Source of the DNA: Synechococcus sp. WH 7803
GTDB lineage: Bacteria > Cyanobacteriota > Cyanobacteriia > PCC-6307 > Cyanobiaceae
Length of the DNA: 64,000 nt
NCBI GenBank assembly: GCA_000063505.1
Contig: CT971583.1
Span: 961,918 to 1,025,917, forward strand
Reading direction: 5' to 3'
Shown: positions 7,693-16,646 of the stretch, in pieces
Position numbering within the stretch: position 1 is the stretch's first letter
Layout: each line of letters opens with the position of its first letter
The notes under the pieces: model-generated
The model's input: only the letters and a program-made list of their open reading frames with translations
Database searches by the model: none
Told to the model about the DNA's origin: nothing
Made by a program: the position numbers and the translations under genes

Positions 7693-7950
7693 TTAGGGGG
7701 TTGTCACTGGATCGAGGCGAATGTGATTGAGCAAGGTGGTGACAAAGGCAAAGAGCAGGAACGGCAGGCTCAGAACAAGAATCAATCCCACCCCAACGAG
7801 TGCAAAAAGAGGTCTTGATGACCCCATGAGCGCCAGGCCTGAAGCGAGGCTCACGAAGATCACGGCCATCCAAGCCAGGATTTGGACGTAAATGTCACCG
7901 AACGTGAGCGTGCAGCGAACGTGAAATGGGGTGTCGTTGCCTGACGTCAT
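7693..7950 (-). CDS. Small two-TM membrane protein (85 aa)
   Basis: Two hydrophobic helices (about residues 21-43 and 47-71) after a short polar N-terminus (MTSGNDTPFHVRC). No family is recognised. It lies 24 bases upstream of msrA and 72 bases downstream of the ABC exporter gene on the same strand, so it may belong to either transcript. Confidence 0.6.
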   Translation of the reverse strand: MTSGNDTPFHVRCTLTFGDIYVQILAWMAVIFVSLASGLALMGSSRPLFALVGVGLILVLSLPFLLFAFVTTLLNHIRLDPVTTP

Positions 7951-8022
7951 GATTCCAGGGCAGTGATCTCAGCTAAGCCGAAGGCGTGAGCTTTGTCCGC
8001 CGTTCATTGCGCAAGCGTTGCG

Positions 8023-9774
8023 TCAGGCCACGGATTCCAGCCGTTCCTCGGCCTGTTCCCGCTCCCAAAGACTGCGGTAAAGCCCCCTTTCTTGGATCAG
8101 CTGATTGTGATGTCCTTGCTGCACAAGGCGACCCTCTTCGAGCACGAGGATCCGATCGCATGCAGCAGCGGCAGAGAGCTGGTGGCTGATCATCACCACG
8201 GTTCGTTGGGTCTGACGGCGCACTGATGTGAGGATTTCAGCGGCTGTGTTGTTGTCCACGCTCGCGAGGGCATCATCCAGCACCAGCACAGGACAGTCCA
8301 TCAGCAGGGCCCGTCCCAGGGCCGTGCGCTGGCGCTGGCCTCCACTGAGGGTGATCCCCCGTTCCCCGACCAGGGTGTCCATGCCGTCAGGGAAGCCGCG
8401 AACGTCGCTCATTAACCGTGCTTGCTCCGCTGCGGACTCCACCCTGTTCATGGAAGCCTGAGGCTCGCCGTAGCGGAGGTTGTCTGCCAGCGAATTGGTG
8501 AACAGATAGCCCTCCTGAGGGACGAGAGCGATCTGAGCACGCAGATCATCGAGGCGAAGTCTGGTCACGTCATGACCATCGAGGAACAGCTCTCCAGCTG
8601 GAACATTCACCATCCGGCCGAGGGCCCTTGCCAAGGTCGTCTTCCCGCATCCCACGGGACCCACCACGGCCACGAGCTCTCCAGGGCGAATGCTGAAGGT
8701 CAGTCCGTTCAAGGTGTCCTTGGCACTGTCCTCGTAGCGGATGTGCAGGTTGCGGGCTTCGAGTGCACCGCGCACCGGTTGTTGAAGGGTGACTGGTTGG
8801 CTGCTGTTGCGGATCAAGGGCTGGCGCGACAGCAGCTCTTCCACCCGTTCGAGACTCACCTGCCCGGTCTGGAAGGTGTTCAGGGTGAATCCCAGCAACG
8901 CAGTTGGGAACACCAACCGTTCCACATACAGGATCAGGGCCACGAGTCCGCCGATCGACAGCGTGCCCTGCTGCAGTTGGCCACTGCCGAGGGCTAGGAG
9001 AAGGAGGAGGGAGATCGATGAGATTCCCTCCAGGAGGGGGAACAGGGTGCTGCGGGTTTTGGCCAGTTGGATGGCGGAGTCGCGATAGCGGCGATTGCGA
9101 GAACTGAACGCATTCAGTTCCTGATCTTCCTGGTTGTAGATCTTGATGGCGGCGATGCCTGAGAGGTCTTCCTGGATCAGTTCACTCAGGCCTGACAGGG
9201 CTTCCTGCTGCCGGCGTTGCTGATGCATCATCCGCCGCCCGAACAGTCGCACCGATCCCAGCATCACCGGGTACAAAGCGATGGCTGCCAGGGTGAGTCC
9301 CGGATCGATGGCGAGCATGGCCGGCAGGGTGAAGGCGTAGGCCAACGCGGTGTTCGTGAGGCTGAGCACGGCAAATCCCAGCAGCCGGCGAACGTTTTCC
9401 ACATCACTGGTGGCCCGGCTGATCACCTCACCGCTGCCCGTTTTTTGAACCCACCCGGGCTCCTGCTGCAGCATTTGGTCAAAGAGCTTCTGGCGCAGCT
9501 CCACCTCCACCTGCCGCCCAACACCGAACACGAGTTGCCGCGAAATCAACCGCACCACAGCCATCGAGCTCGCCAGCAGAACAATCCAGCCGGCCTGGGT
9601 CAGCACATCCGCCAGCGCGAAATCGTTCTGCAGGTCGTCCACCACCCGCCGCACTTCTAGGGGGATGGTGACGCTGAGAATGTTCACCACCACAAGTGCG
9701 ATGGCGCCCAACACAACCGTGCGCCGGTGAGGTTTCAGGTAGCGGCCGATCAGATCGAGGCGGAAGGCGGCCAT
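8023..9774 (-). CDS. ABC exporter, fused membrane and ATPase domains (MsbA/LmrA type, 583 aa)
   Basis: Residues ~1-310 hold six membrane helices (ABC transporter type-1 domain) and residues ~335-570 the ATPase. The nucleotide-binding motifs are complete: Walker A GPVGCGKTT, Q-loop in ALVPQEGYLF, signature LSGGQRQR, Walker B VLVLDDALASVD and the switch His in MISHQLSA. The length fits a half-transporter acting as a homodimer. The substrate (lipid, peptide or drug) cannot be read from sequence. It begins just upstream of a divergent DUF3288 gene. Confidence 0.9.
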   Translation of the reverse strand: MAAFRLDLIGRYLKPHRRTVVLGAIALVVVNILSVTIPLEVRRVVDDLQNDFALADVLTQAGWIVLLASSMAVVRLISRQLVFGVGRQVEVELRQKLFDQMLQQEPGWVQKTGSGEVISRATSDVENVRRLLGFAVLSLTNTALAYAFTLPAMLAIDPGLTLAAIALYPVMLGSVRLFGRRMMHQQRRQQEALSGLSELIQEDLSGIAAIKIYNQEDQELNAFSSRNRRYRDSAIQLAKTRSTLFPLLEGISSISLLLLLALGSGQLQQGTLSIGGLVALILYVERLVFPTALLGFTLNTFQTGQVSLERVEELLSRQPLIRNSSQPVTLQQPVRGALEARNLHIRYEDSAKDTLNGLTFSIRPGELVAVVGPVGCGKTTLARALGRMVNVPAGELFLDGHDVTRLRLDDLRAQIALVPQEGYLFTNSLADNLRYGEPQASMNRVESAAEQARLMSDVRGFPDGMDTLVGERGITLSGGQRQRTALGRALLMDCPVLVLDDALASVDNNTAAEILTSVRRQTQRTVVMISHQLSAAAACDRILVLEEGRLVQQGHHNQLIQERGLYRSLWEREQAEERLESVA

Positions 9775-9812
9775 CGGAGATCCTGAACAGACAACAACCT
9801 AGGCATCAGTCG

Positions 9813-10160
9813 ATGCGGCAGGCTGCGGGAAATCGCGACCGTGGCGTGTCCGAGTCTGTTGATCAGAACCATCCTCTCGAGGCGATTGATCGCGACACCG
9901 TGGATCATCTGCTGGCTTGTGAACGCCCAGGCGATCAGGAAATCACAGACCTGGCGAGGCTTTTCATGCGTTATGAACCGTTCCCCGGTGCCGCTTCCCT
10001 TCGCAACGATCTCGATCGGGTTCTGACCTTCTGGGGGCTATCCCGCGAGGAGCTCAACAGCAAGGCGCGGGCGCTCTGGTCTGCAGGTTTCCGTCCCGGC
10101 CAATCCGAAGCGGACGGTGTGGGATCCGGTTTCGATGCTCAGCAATCCGACAGCCCGTAA
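9813..10160 (+). CDS. DUF3288 family protein (115 aa)
   Basis: A small soluble protein of a cyanobacteria-specific family; the stretch from DQNHPLEAIDRDTVDHLL through FPGAASLRNDLDRVLTFWGL is the conserved core. Function is unknown. The ATG at 9813 is chosen; a GTG at 9846 would begin closer to the conserved region. The gene is divergent from the ABC exporter with a 38-base gap and is followed by a strong terminator. Confidence 0.75.
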   Translation: MRQAAGNRDRGVSESVDQNHPLEAIDRDTVDHLLACERPGDQEITDLARLFMRYEPFPGAASLRNDLDRVLTFWGLSREELNSKARALWSAGFRPGQSEADGVGSGFDAQQSDSP

Positions 10161-10237
10161 CGCTGAGACGAAGAGGCGCCGGAAGAACTGGCCAGCAAGC
10201 GCATTGTGGGTGATATTGGTTTATCCCCATCACCTGG

Positions 10238-10267
10238 CCCGGAGTGCTCAAGCACCCGGGTTTTTTT
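10238..10267 (+). terminator. Rho-independent terminator between DUF3288 and trpD
   Basis: CCCGG-A-GTGCT then CA loop then AGCAC-CCGGG folds into a ten-pair stem with one bulged A, followed by seven T residues. It ends the DUF3288 transcript and separates it from trpD. Confidence 0.85.
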
Positions 10268-10307
10268 CTGCTCACGGGTCGCTGCAACGCGTCAGAGGCT
10301 CTGCTCC

Positions 10308-11354
10308 ATGGTTTCTTCGCCCATGTCCTGGTCCAAGCGTCTTGATCACTTGCTCAATGGCGGTGTGTTCAGCCATGCCGAAGCCACAGAGCTGATGGAA
10401 GCCTGGCTTGCGGAGGCGCTCACGCCTGTGCAAACGGGTGCCTTTCTTGCGGCCCTGCGCTCGAGGGGCGTGGATGGAACCGAATTGGGAGCGATGGCCG
10501 CAGTGCTGCGCCAGGCCAGCCCCCTCCCTTGCGAGCGACCGACTCTGGGCCTGGTGGATACCTGTGGCACGGGCGGAGATGGTGCGGACACCTTCAACAT
10601 TTCCACGGCTGTGGCGTTCACGGCTGCCGCTTGCGGAGCCACCGTGGCAAAGCATGGCAATCGCAGTGCGAGCGGCAAGGTCGGCTCTGCTGATGTTCTC
10701 GAGGGCTTGGGTCTCCATCTCAAGGCTCCTGCCGCTCAGGTGGTAAGTGCCTTGCCTGCCACTCGGGTGACCTTTCTGTTTGCACCCGCTTGGCATCCCG
10801 CACTGGTGAATCTCGCTCCGCTGCGCAAGAGCCTGGGTGTGCGCACCGTGTTCAACCTGCTGGGCCCTCTTGTGAATCCCCTGCGTCCTGATGGCCAGGT
10901 GCTCGGCGTGGCGACGGATGACCTGCTCGATCCCATGGCCGAAGCCTTGCGCTCGCTGGGGCAGGACAGAGCTGTGGTGGTGCACGGATCAGGCGGTTTG
11001 GACGAAGCCTCCCTGGCCGGCCCCAACCCTGTGCGCATCCTGGAGAAGGGTCAGGTGCGCTCGGAATGGATTGCTCCGGAGGATCTGGGTTTGCAGCAGG
11101 CACCGCTCGATGCCTTGCGTGGAGGTGATCTGGTTCGCAATCAGACCATCCTTGAAGAACTGCTGAGTGGGCGCGGCAGCCAGGCGCAGAACGAGGTGGT
11201 TGCTTTCAACACAGCGCTTGTGCTCTGGGTTGCTGGTGTGGAATCCGATTTCAAGCAGGGTGCGCAGAAGGCTCTCGCAGCCCTGTCCCAAGGCTCTCCA
11301 TGGTCGCGCCTGGAACAGCTGCGTGCTGCGCTGTCCCCCGCCAAGGAAGAATGA
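10308..11354 (+). CDS. trpD: Anthranilate phosphoribosyltransferase (348 aa)
   Basis: Transfers phosphoribose from PRPP to anthranilate, the second committed step of tryptophan synthesis. The PRPP-binding [14 protein letters not shown], the [18 protein letters not shown] segment and the later [12 protein letters not shown] are characteristic. The ATG at 10308 lies after the upstream terminator; longer readings into the terminator are unlikely, and an ATG at 10323 is possible. It precedes carA by 34 bases on the same strand. Confidence 0.95.
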   Translation: MVSSPMSWSKRLDHLLNGGVFSHAEATELMEAWLAEALTPVQTGAFLAALRSRGVDGTELGAMAAVLRQASPLPCERPTLGLVDTCGTGGDGADTFNISTAVAFTAAACGATVAKHGNRSASGKVGSADVLEGLGLHLKAPAAQVVSALPATRVTFLFAPAWHPALVNLAPLRKSLGVRTVFNLLGPLVNPLRPDGQVLGVATDDLLDPMAEALRSLGQDRAVVVHGSGGLDEASLAGPNPVRILEKGQVRSEWIAPEDLGLQQAPLDALRGGDLVRNQTILEELLSGRGSQAQNEVVAFNTALVLWVAGVESDFKQGAQKALAALSQGSPWSRLEQLRAALSPAKEE

Positions 11355-11388
11355 ACGTATCTGACGTGCTGAAGGGATCAGTTCGACA

Positions 11389-12534
11389 ATGAATGCAGCC
11401 TCATCCGGGAACACGGCGATGCTGATGCTCGCTGATGGAACCGTGTTCCAAGGCCTGGCCTGCGGAGCTTTGGGGACTGTCGTGGGTGAGGTGGTCTTCA
11501 ACACGGGGATGACCGGTTACCAGGAGGTGATGACCGACCCCAGCTATTCCGGTCAGCTGGTCACGTTCACTTACCCAGAGCTGGGCAACACCGGCGTGAA
11601 TGCTCACGACCAGGAGGCTGATCACGCCCACGTGCGTGGATTGATCGCCCGCCAGCTGTCTCCGGTTTCCAGCAACTGGCGCTCCACCCAGAGTCTGCAG
11701 ACCTGGCTGGAACAGCAGGGTGTGGTGGGTATCCAGGGAATCGACACGCGCGCTCTGGTGCGTCACCTGCGCGAAACGGGCGCGATGAACGGGATCATTT
11801 CGTCCTCAGGGCGCCATCCGGTCGATCTGCGCGAGGAGCTTCTCGCCGCTCCTTCCATGGAGGGGCTCAACCTTGCCGATCGGGTGTCTACCGCAGAGGC
11901 CTACACCTGGGAGAAGCCCTGCAGCGTGGCCTTTGACCGTCGTTTGCAACCCGGCCGACGCGATCACCCCTTCCGTGTTGTGGCGATTGACTTCGGCATC
12001 AAGCGAGCCATCCTCGATCGGCTCGTGGGCCACGGTTGTGCCGTCACGGTGCTTCCCGCATCGGTGGATCTGAACACCGTTCTGTCCCATGAGCCCGAGG
12101 GGGTTTTCCTGTCCAACGGTCCTGGTGACCCCGCGGCTGTCACCCATGGGATTGAGCTGGCCCGTGGCCTCCTCGCGCAGCAAACGCTGCCGTTGTTCGG
12201 GATTTGCCTCGGCCATCAGATCCTCGGTCTGGCCCTCGGTGGTGAAACGTTCAAGCTTGGTTACGGCCATCGCGGACTCAACCATCCCTGCGGCACCACG
12301 GGCCAGGTGGAGATCACCAGCCAGAACCATGGGTTTGCGCTCGACGCCGCAAGCCTTCCCCAAGACCAGGTGGACATCACCCATCTGAACCTCAACGACC
12401 GCACGGTGGCGGCGATGGCCCACCGCCATCAACCTGTGTTCAGCGTGCAGTACCACCCGGAAGCCAGTCCTGGACCTCACGACGCGGATCATCATTTTTC
12501 CCGATTCGTCACACTGATGTCGGATCGCCGTTGA
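11389..12534 (+). CDS. carA: Carbamoyl-phosphate synthase small subunit (381 aa)
   Basis: Glutaminase subunit that feeds ammonia to CarB for carbamoyl phosphate (arginine and pyrimidine synthesis). The N-terminal CarA domain includes [18 protein letters not shown], and the C-terminal class I glutamine amidotransferase has the nucleophile in FGICLGHQ plus the His-Glu pair in [11 protein letters not shown]. The length is normal. Its TGA overlaps a TTG that opens the next frame. Confidence 0.97.
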   Translation: MNAASSGNTAMLMLADGTVFQGLACGALGTVVGEVVFNTGMTGYQEVMTDPSYSGQLVTFTYPELGNTGVNAHDQEADHAHVRGLIARQLSPVSSNWRSTQSLQTWLEQQGVVGIQGIDTRALVRHLRETGAMNGIISSSGRHPVDLREELLAAPSMEGLNLADRVSTAEAYTWEKPCSVAFDRRLQPGRRDHPFRVVAIDFGIKRAILDRLVGHGCAVTVLPASVDLNTVLSHEPEGVFLSNGPGDPAAVTHGIELARGLLAQQTLPLFGICLGHQILGLALGGETFKLGYGHRGLNHPCGTTGQVEITSQNHGFALDAASLPQDQVDITHLNLNDRTVAAMAHRHQPVFSVQYHPEASPGPHDADHHFSRFVTLMSDRR

Positions 12535-12965
12535 TCCGTGGTCTGCACAGGTATGCATCCCTACACTTCGCACGACGCGATCCAAGGGGGTCTGTTCCCA
12601 TCACTGAACTTCAGCGACTGACTGTTTCCCTTCGTGGCGGCTTTGAGCAGAAGGATGGGTGTCTGGTGTTTCACTTCACAGGACAGCTGGATGCCTATTC
12701 CGAGAAGCAGTTCCTCAGCTACGTCACTGATGTTCTCAAGGCCAATGCCTCCCCGACGGTTCTCGACCTGAGCAAGATCGATTTCCTTGATTCATCTGGT
12801 TTGGGGGCTCTGGTGCAGCTCGCCAAGCAGTGCAAAGACGCCAAACGCAGTTTCGTGATGGTGGGCAATGCCCGGGTCACCCAAACGGTGAAGCTGGTCA
12901 GGCTTGAAGAGTTTCTGCACCTGGTGAACGACCTGCAGACGGCCTTCACGCAGTTGGCTGCTTGA
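12531..12965 (+). CDS. STAS-domain anti-anti-sigma factor-like protein (conserved part from ~12600)
   Basis: The STAS fold is clear: a core [17 protein letters not shown] and the phospho-acceptor-type loop [19 protein letters not shown], where the Ser of DSSG is phosphorylated in SpoIIAA homologues. It probably acts in a partner-switch pathway. The only normal start is the TTG at 12531 overlapping the carA stop (TTGA); it adds ~23 residues that do not look like STAS. The conserved protein seems to begin at [11 protein letters not shown], where an ATC at 12600 has AAGGGGG nine bases before it. The true start is therefore uncertain. Confidence 0.85.
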   Translation: MIRGLHRYASLHFARRDPRGSVPITELQRLTVSLRGGFEQKDGCLVFHFTGQLDAYSEKQFLSYVTDVLKANASPTVLDLSKIDFLDSSGLGALVQLAKQCKDAKRSFVMVGNARVTQTVKLVRLEEFLHLVNDLQTAFTQLAA

Positions 12966-13372
12966 GCGACTGGATCCGGCTTCAGCAGGCCTTGCCTTCG
13001 CAAGCATCAGACCTTGGACCTCTCCAGCTCGCCTGGCTTGGTGATGCGGTTTGGGAACTCCATCAACGGCTGCGACATTGCCGGCGGCCTGGTCGTTCCG
13101 CCGACTTGCATCGTGCGGTTGTGTCGGAAGTTCGGGCTGATGCGCAGGCTCTTGCCCTGGAGCGCCTTCAGCCTCTGCTGACCGATTTGGAACGGGATCT
13201 CGTGCGTCGCGGTCGCAACCGTGCCGGTAAGGGGCCCCGTGGTGGGGACCCCGCGGCTTATGGGAAGGCCACGGGATTTGAGACAATGGTTGGCTGGCTC
13301 TTTCTTCACAGTCCGGCGCGGCTAGCCCAGCTTCTCGATCGCCTTGAAGAAACCGAATCATCCCTGTCATAA
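12962..13372 (+). CDS. mrnC: Mini-ribonuclease III (136 aa)
   Basis: An RNase III catalytic domain without the double-stranded RNA-binding domain. The signature region LAWLGDAVWELHQRLRH (with the catalytic Asp) and the C-terminal GFETMVGWLFLHSP (with the catalytic Glu) are present. In Bacillus this enzyme matures 23S rRNA ends. It starts at a TTG that overlaps the STAS stop as TTGA and is followed by the rRNA methyltransferase gene. Confidence 0.9.
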   Translation: MSDWIRLQQALPSQASDLGPLQLAWLGDAVWELHQRLRHCRRPGRSADLHRAVVSEVRADAQALALERLQPLLTDLERDLVRRGRNRAGKGPRGGDPAAYGKATGFETMVGWLFLHSPARLAQLLDRLEETESSLS

Positions 13373-13383
13373 CCATCGATCCC

Positions 13384-14754
13384 ATGAGCTCACGCTTCGA
13401 CCGCCGCCCGTCCCGTCCCCTTCGCGGCGGGGGTCCTGGGGGTGGGCGCCCGTCCCGAGGCGGACCGCGTGGCCGGTCGTCGCGACCGGATGAGGGAGGG
13501 ACAGGACTGCGTCGTCGTGAGCAGCGCAGCGATGCGCGTGATGCGCGTGACGCCTCCCCCTGGCGCGGAGAGCGTGATGGTGGTGACGGCAGGCGCAGAG
13601 GTCCTTCGCGCAGTGACTCCCGCGATTTCAAGCGACCTGCAGGGCGCTCAGGGGCGCGCCCGCTCGACGGTGGTGGGCGAGGCCGCCGCGATCAACGCAC
13701 GGACGACCGACGTTTCCCTGAACGCAACCGCGCCTTGCCCCTGCGCAGTCGATCGCCGCGATCGGATCGGCAGGATCGTTCGGATCGCCCGGACCGTCGG
13801 TTTGAAGAGAAGCCCCGCGGCGAGTCCAGTTCCCATTCCGCCGATCCCGTCGCCGACGATCTCCTCTGGGGACGACATGCCACCCAGGCTGCCCTTGAGG
13901 CCGGTCGCCCCATTCACCGCATCTGGTGCACCAGTGAGATGCGCAGTGCACCGCGGTTCATGCAGCTACTGAGAGACGCCAAGTCGTCTGGAGTGCTCGT
14001 GGAGGAGGTGACGTGGGCCCGCTTGGCGCAGATGACCGGTGGCGCGGTTCATCAAGGCATTGCCCTGCAGACCGCTGCTGCAGACACCCTGGACCTTGCT
14101 GATCTGATCGAGGGCTGTGCCGCCCTTCAGGAAGCTCCTCTGTTGTTGGCATTGGATGGTCTGACCGACCCTCACAATCTGGGAGCCATCGTGCGCTCCG
14201 CAGAAGCCCTCGGTGCCCACGGCGTGGTTCTGCCGCAGCGTCGGAGTGCTGGCTTGACCGGGTCGGTGGCCAAGGTGGCGGCCGGCGCTCTGGAGCACCT
14301 GCCCGTCGCGAGGGTCGTGAACCTCAACCGATCCCTGGAAACCCTCAAGGATGCGGGCTACCGGGTGGTCGGCCTGGCTGAGGAGGGCGACCAGACGCTG
14401 GAGGAGGCTGACCTCGAGGGTCCGCTGGTGGTGGTGACCGGTTCAGAAGGACAGGGCCTGTCGATGCTGACCCGGCGCCACTGCGATCAACTGATCCGCA
14501 TTCCCCTGCGGGGCGTTACGCCCAGTCTCAATGCGTCAGTGGCGACCGCTCTCTGCTTGTACGAAGTGGCCCGTCGCAGCTGGATGAAAGGTCTGCGCGG
14601 ACAGAACCCTTCACCCCAGATCGTGCGCCCCAATTTGCAGGCGGCACCGCAACCTGATGCCAGCGTTACGGCGCCGGAAACCGTTCTGGACCTTCAGCTT
14701 GAACGGTCCACCGAGCTGGCGACTCCGCGTTTCGATGGAAGTGTTGAACTCTGA
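13384..14754 (+). CDS. rlmB: SPOUT 2'-O-methyltransferase of the TrmH/RlmB family with an Arg-rich N-terminal tail (456 aa)
   Basis: Residues ~160-405 form the family enzyme: a substrate-binding domain beginning DDLLWGRHATQAALEAGRP and a SPOUT knot with NLGAIVRSAEALGAHGVVLP, VVTGSEGQGLS and IPLRGVTPSLNASVATALCLYE (S-adenosylmethionine site). The likely reaction is 2'-O-methylation of a guanosine in 23S rRNA. About 150 N-terminal residues are almost wholly Arg, Gly, Ser and Asp and are probably disordered and RNA-binding. It follows Mini-RNase III by 11 bases, fitting a shared ribosome-maturation role. Confidence 0.9.
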   Translation: MSSRFDRRPSRPLRGGGPGGGRPSRGGPRGRSSRPDEGGTGLRRREQRSDARDARDASPWRGERDGGDGRRRGPSRSDSRDFKRPAGRSGARPLDGGGRGRRDQRTDDRRFPERNRALPLRSRSPRSDRQDRSDRPDRRFEEKPRGESSSHSADPVADDLLWGRHATQAALEAGRPIHRIWCTSEMRSAPRFMQLLRDAKSSGVLVEEVTWARLAQMTGGAVHQGIALQTAAADTLDLADLIEGCAALQEAPLLLALDGLTDPHNLGAIVRSAEALGAHGVVLPQRRSAGLTGSVAKVAAGALEHLPVARVVNLNRSLETLKDAGYRVVGLAEEGDQTLEEADLEGPLVVVTGSEGQGLSMLTRRHCDQLIRIPLRGVTPSLNASVATALCLYEVARRSWMKGLRGQNPSPQIVRPNLQAAPQPDASVTAPETVLDLQLERSTELATPRFDGSVEL

Positions 14755-14809
14755 AAGCCGACAGCTGTGCTGAATCGGGGCACAATGGCATCGACTTCAT
14801 CGCTCCGCC

Positions 14810-15055
14810 ATGAGCCCACTGAACAGGCCGATGCGCTCCCTTGCCAACGGTCTTGGACTCGCCTGGTGGGCCAGGGTTCAAACGCAGAGCCCTGATGTCA
14901 CCTACTGGTACGGCCCTTTCGTTCGCCGTTCCAGCCTTCAGGCAGCCCTTCCGGATTTTCTTGCAGACCTCGCATCTGAGTCGCCTGCGGCCATCGAGCA
15001 TTCCCTGATCCGTTGCCGTCGCACGGAGCCCTTCACGATTGAATCCCAGTCCTGA
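14810..15055 (+). CDS. DUF1816 family protein (81 aa)
   Basis: A small soluble cyanobacterial protein; the segment GLAWWARVQTQSPDVTYWYG followed by GPFVRRSSLQAALPDFLADL matches the DUF1816 pattern. Function is unknown. It sits alone between rlmB and gatA with gaps of about 55 bases on each side. Confidence 0.75.
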   Translation: MSPLNRPMRSLANGLGLAWWARVQTQSPDVTYWYGPFVRRSSLQAALPDFLADLASESPAAIEHSLIRCRRTEPFTIESQS

Positions 15056-15113
15056 GGGGATCACTGGTCTCTCGACTGGCTGATAGCGTCTCAACTGCAC
15101 GAAAATCCTGACC

Positions 15114-16577
15114 ATGGCGATCGCCGAATGGCGTCAGCAACTGGCGAACGGAGAGGTTTCAGCGCGGGAACTCACCGACCACCATCTGGCCAGGATTGAA
15201 GCGGTCGAACCCGGAATCCATGCCTTCCTCGAGGTCACCGCTGAGCGGGCCCGGGCTGATGCCGATCGCGTTGACGAAGCACGGGCCTCCGGTGAAGACC
15301 TGCCTCCGCTCGCAGGCATTCCTTTGGCGATCAAGGACAACCTCTGCACCCGCGGAGTGCGCACCACCTGCTCCAGCCGGATGCTCGAGCAGTTCGTGCC
15401 GCCTTATGAGTCCACGGTCACCGAACGTCTCTGGGCTGCCGGCGCTGTGTTGCTCGGCAAGACGAATCTCGATGAGTTCGCCATGGGTGGATCCACCGAG
15501 ACGTCGGCCTTCGGTCCAACGGCGAACCCCTGGAACCCCGAGCATGTTCCCGGTGGCAGTTCCGGTGGCAGTGCCGCGGCTGTGGCTTCCGGTGAGTGCT
15601 TGGCATCCATTGGCTCCGATACCGGTGGTTCCATTCGTCAGCCGGCCTCGTTCTGCGGTGTTGTTGGTCTGAAACCCACCTACGGGCGCATCAGTCGTTA
15701 CGGCCTTGTCGCCTTTGCCAGTTCCCTTGATCAGGTGGGCCCCTTCAGCCATTCCGTGGCCGATGCTGCTGAGCTGCTTCAGGTGATGGCTGGTGCAGAT
15801 CCCCGCGACTCCACCTGCTTGAACGCTCCCGTTCCCGATTACTGCGCGGCCCTGGGGCGGCCTGTGGAGGGCTTGAAAGTTGGTCTGGTGAAGGAATGCT
15901 TCGAGCAGGAAGGCCTGGATCCTCAGGTGAAAGCATCCGTTCTCGCTGCTGCTCAGCAGCTTCAGGCTCTGGGAGCAGACCTCGTGGATGTGAGCTGTCC
16001 TCGCTTCAACGACGGCATTGCCACCTACTACGTGATCGCACCGTCTGAGGCTTCGGCCAACCTGGCCCGCTACGACGGCGTGAAATATGGATACCGGGCC
16101 GAAGATGCGGCCTCACTGGCTGCCATGACCGCCCGCAGCCGCGCTGAAGGGTTTGGCAGTGAGGTGCAGCGTCGCATCCTGATCGGCACCTATGCCTTGT
16201 CTGCGGGCTACGTGGATGCCTACTACAAGAAAGCCCAGCAGGTGCGCACGCTGATTCGGCGTGACTTTGATGCCGCGTTCCAGTCTGTGGATGTGTTGCT
16301 CACGCCCACAGCTCCCGGCACGGCCTTCAGGAACGGTGCCCATGCGGATGACCCCCTGGCGATGTACCTCTCCGATTTGCTGACCATTCCGGCCAATCTC
16401 GCGGGACTCCCAGCCATCAGCGTCCCTTGCGGTTTCGACACCGGTGGATTGCCCATTGGCGTGCAGCTGATCGGAAACGTGCTCGAGGAACCACTTCTTT
16501 TGCAGGTGGCGCATCAGTTCGAACAGGCTGCTGATGTGATGAAAACCCGTCCAGAAGCGGCGTTCATTCCTGGCTGA
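15114..16577 (+). CDS. gatA: Glutamyl-tRNA(Gln) amidotransferase subunit A (487 aa)
   Basis: Amidase subunit of GatCAB, which converts Glu-tRNA(Gln) to Gln-tRNA(Gln). The amidase-signature triad is present: Lys in [10 protein letters not shown], Ser in [14 protein letters not shown] and the nucleophile Ser in [16 protein letters not shown]. The length is typical. gatB and gatC are not in the window. Confidence 0.97.
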   Translation: MAIAEWRQQLANGEVSARELTDHHLARIEAVEPGIHAFLEVTAERARADADRVDEARASGEDLPPLAGIPLAIKDNLCTRGVRTTCSSRMLEQFVPPYESTVTERLWAAGAVLLGKTNLDEFAMGGSTETSAFGPTANPWNPEHVPGGSSGGSAAAVASGECLASIGSDTGGSIRQPASFCGVVGLKPTYGRISRYGLVAFASSLDQVGPFSHSVADAAELLQVMAGADPRDSTCLNAPVPDYCAALGRPVEGLKVGLVKECFEQEGLDPQVKASVLAAAQQLQALGADLVDVSCPRFNDGIATYYVIAPSEASANLARYDGVKYGYRAEDAASLAAMTARSRAEGFGSEVQRRILIGTYALSAGYVDAYYKKAQQVRTLIRRDFDAAFQSVDVLLTPTAPGTAFRNGAHADDPLAMYLSDLLTIPANLAGLPAISVPCGFDTGGLPIGVQLIGNVLEEPLLLQVAHQFEQAADVMKTRPEAAFIPG

Positions 16578-16646
16578 ATGCACTAGATGCGGTGTAGGTG
16601 TGTGGGCGCTTCCACTGCATGTTGCGCCGGCCCTTAGGCTGTGGGT

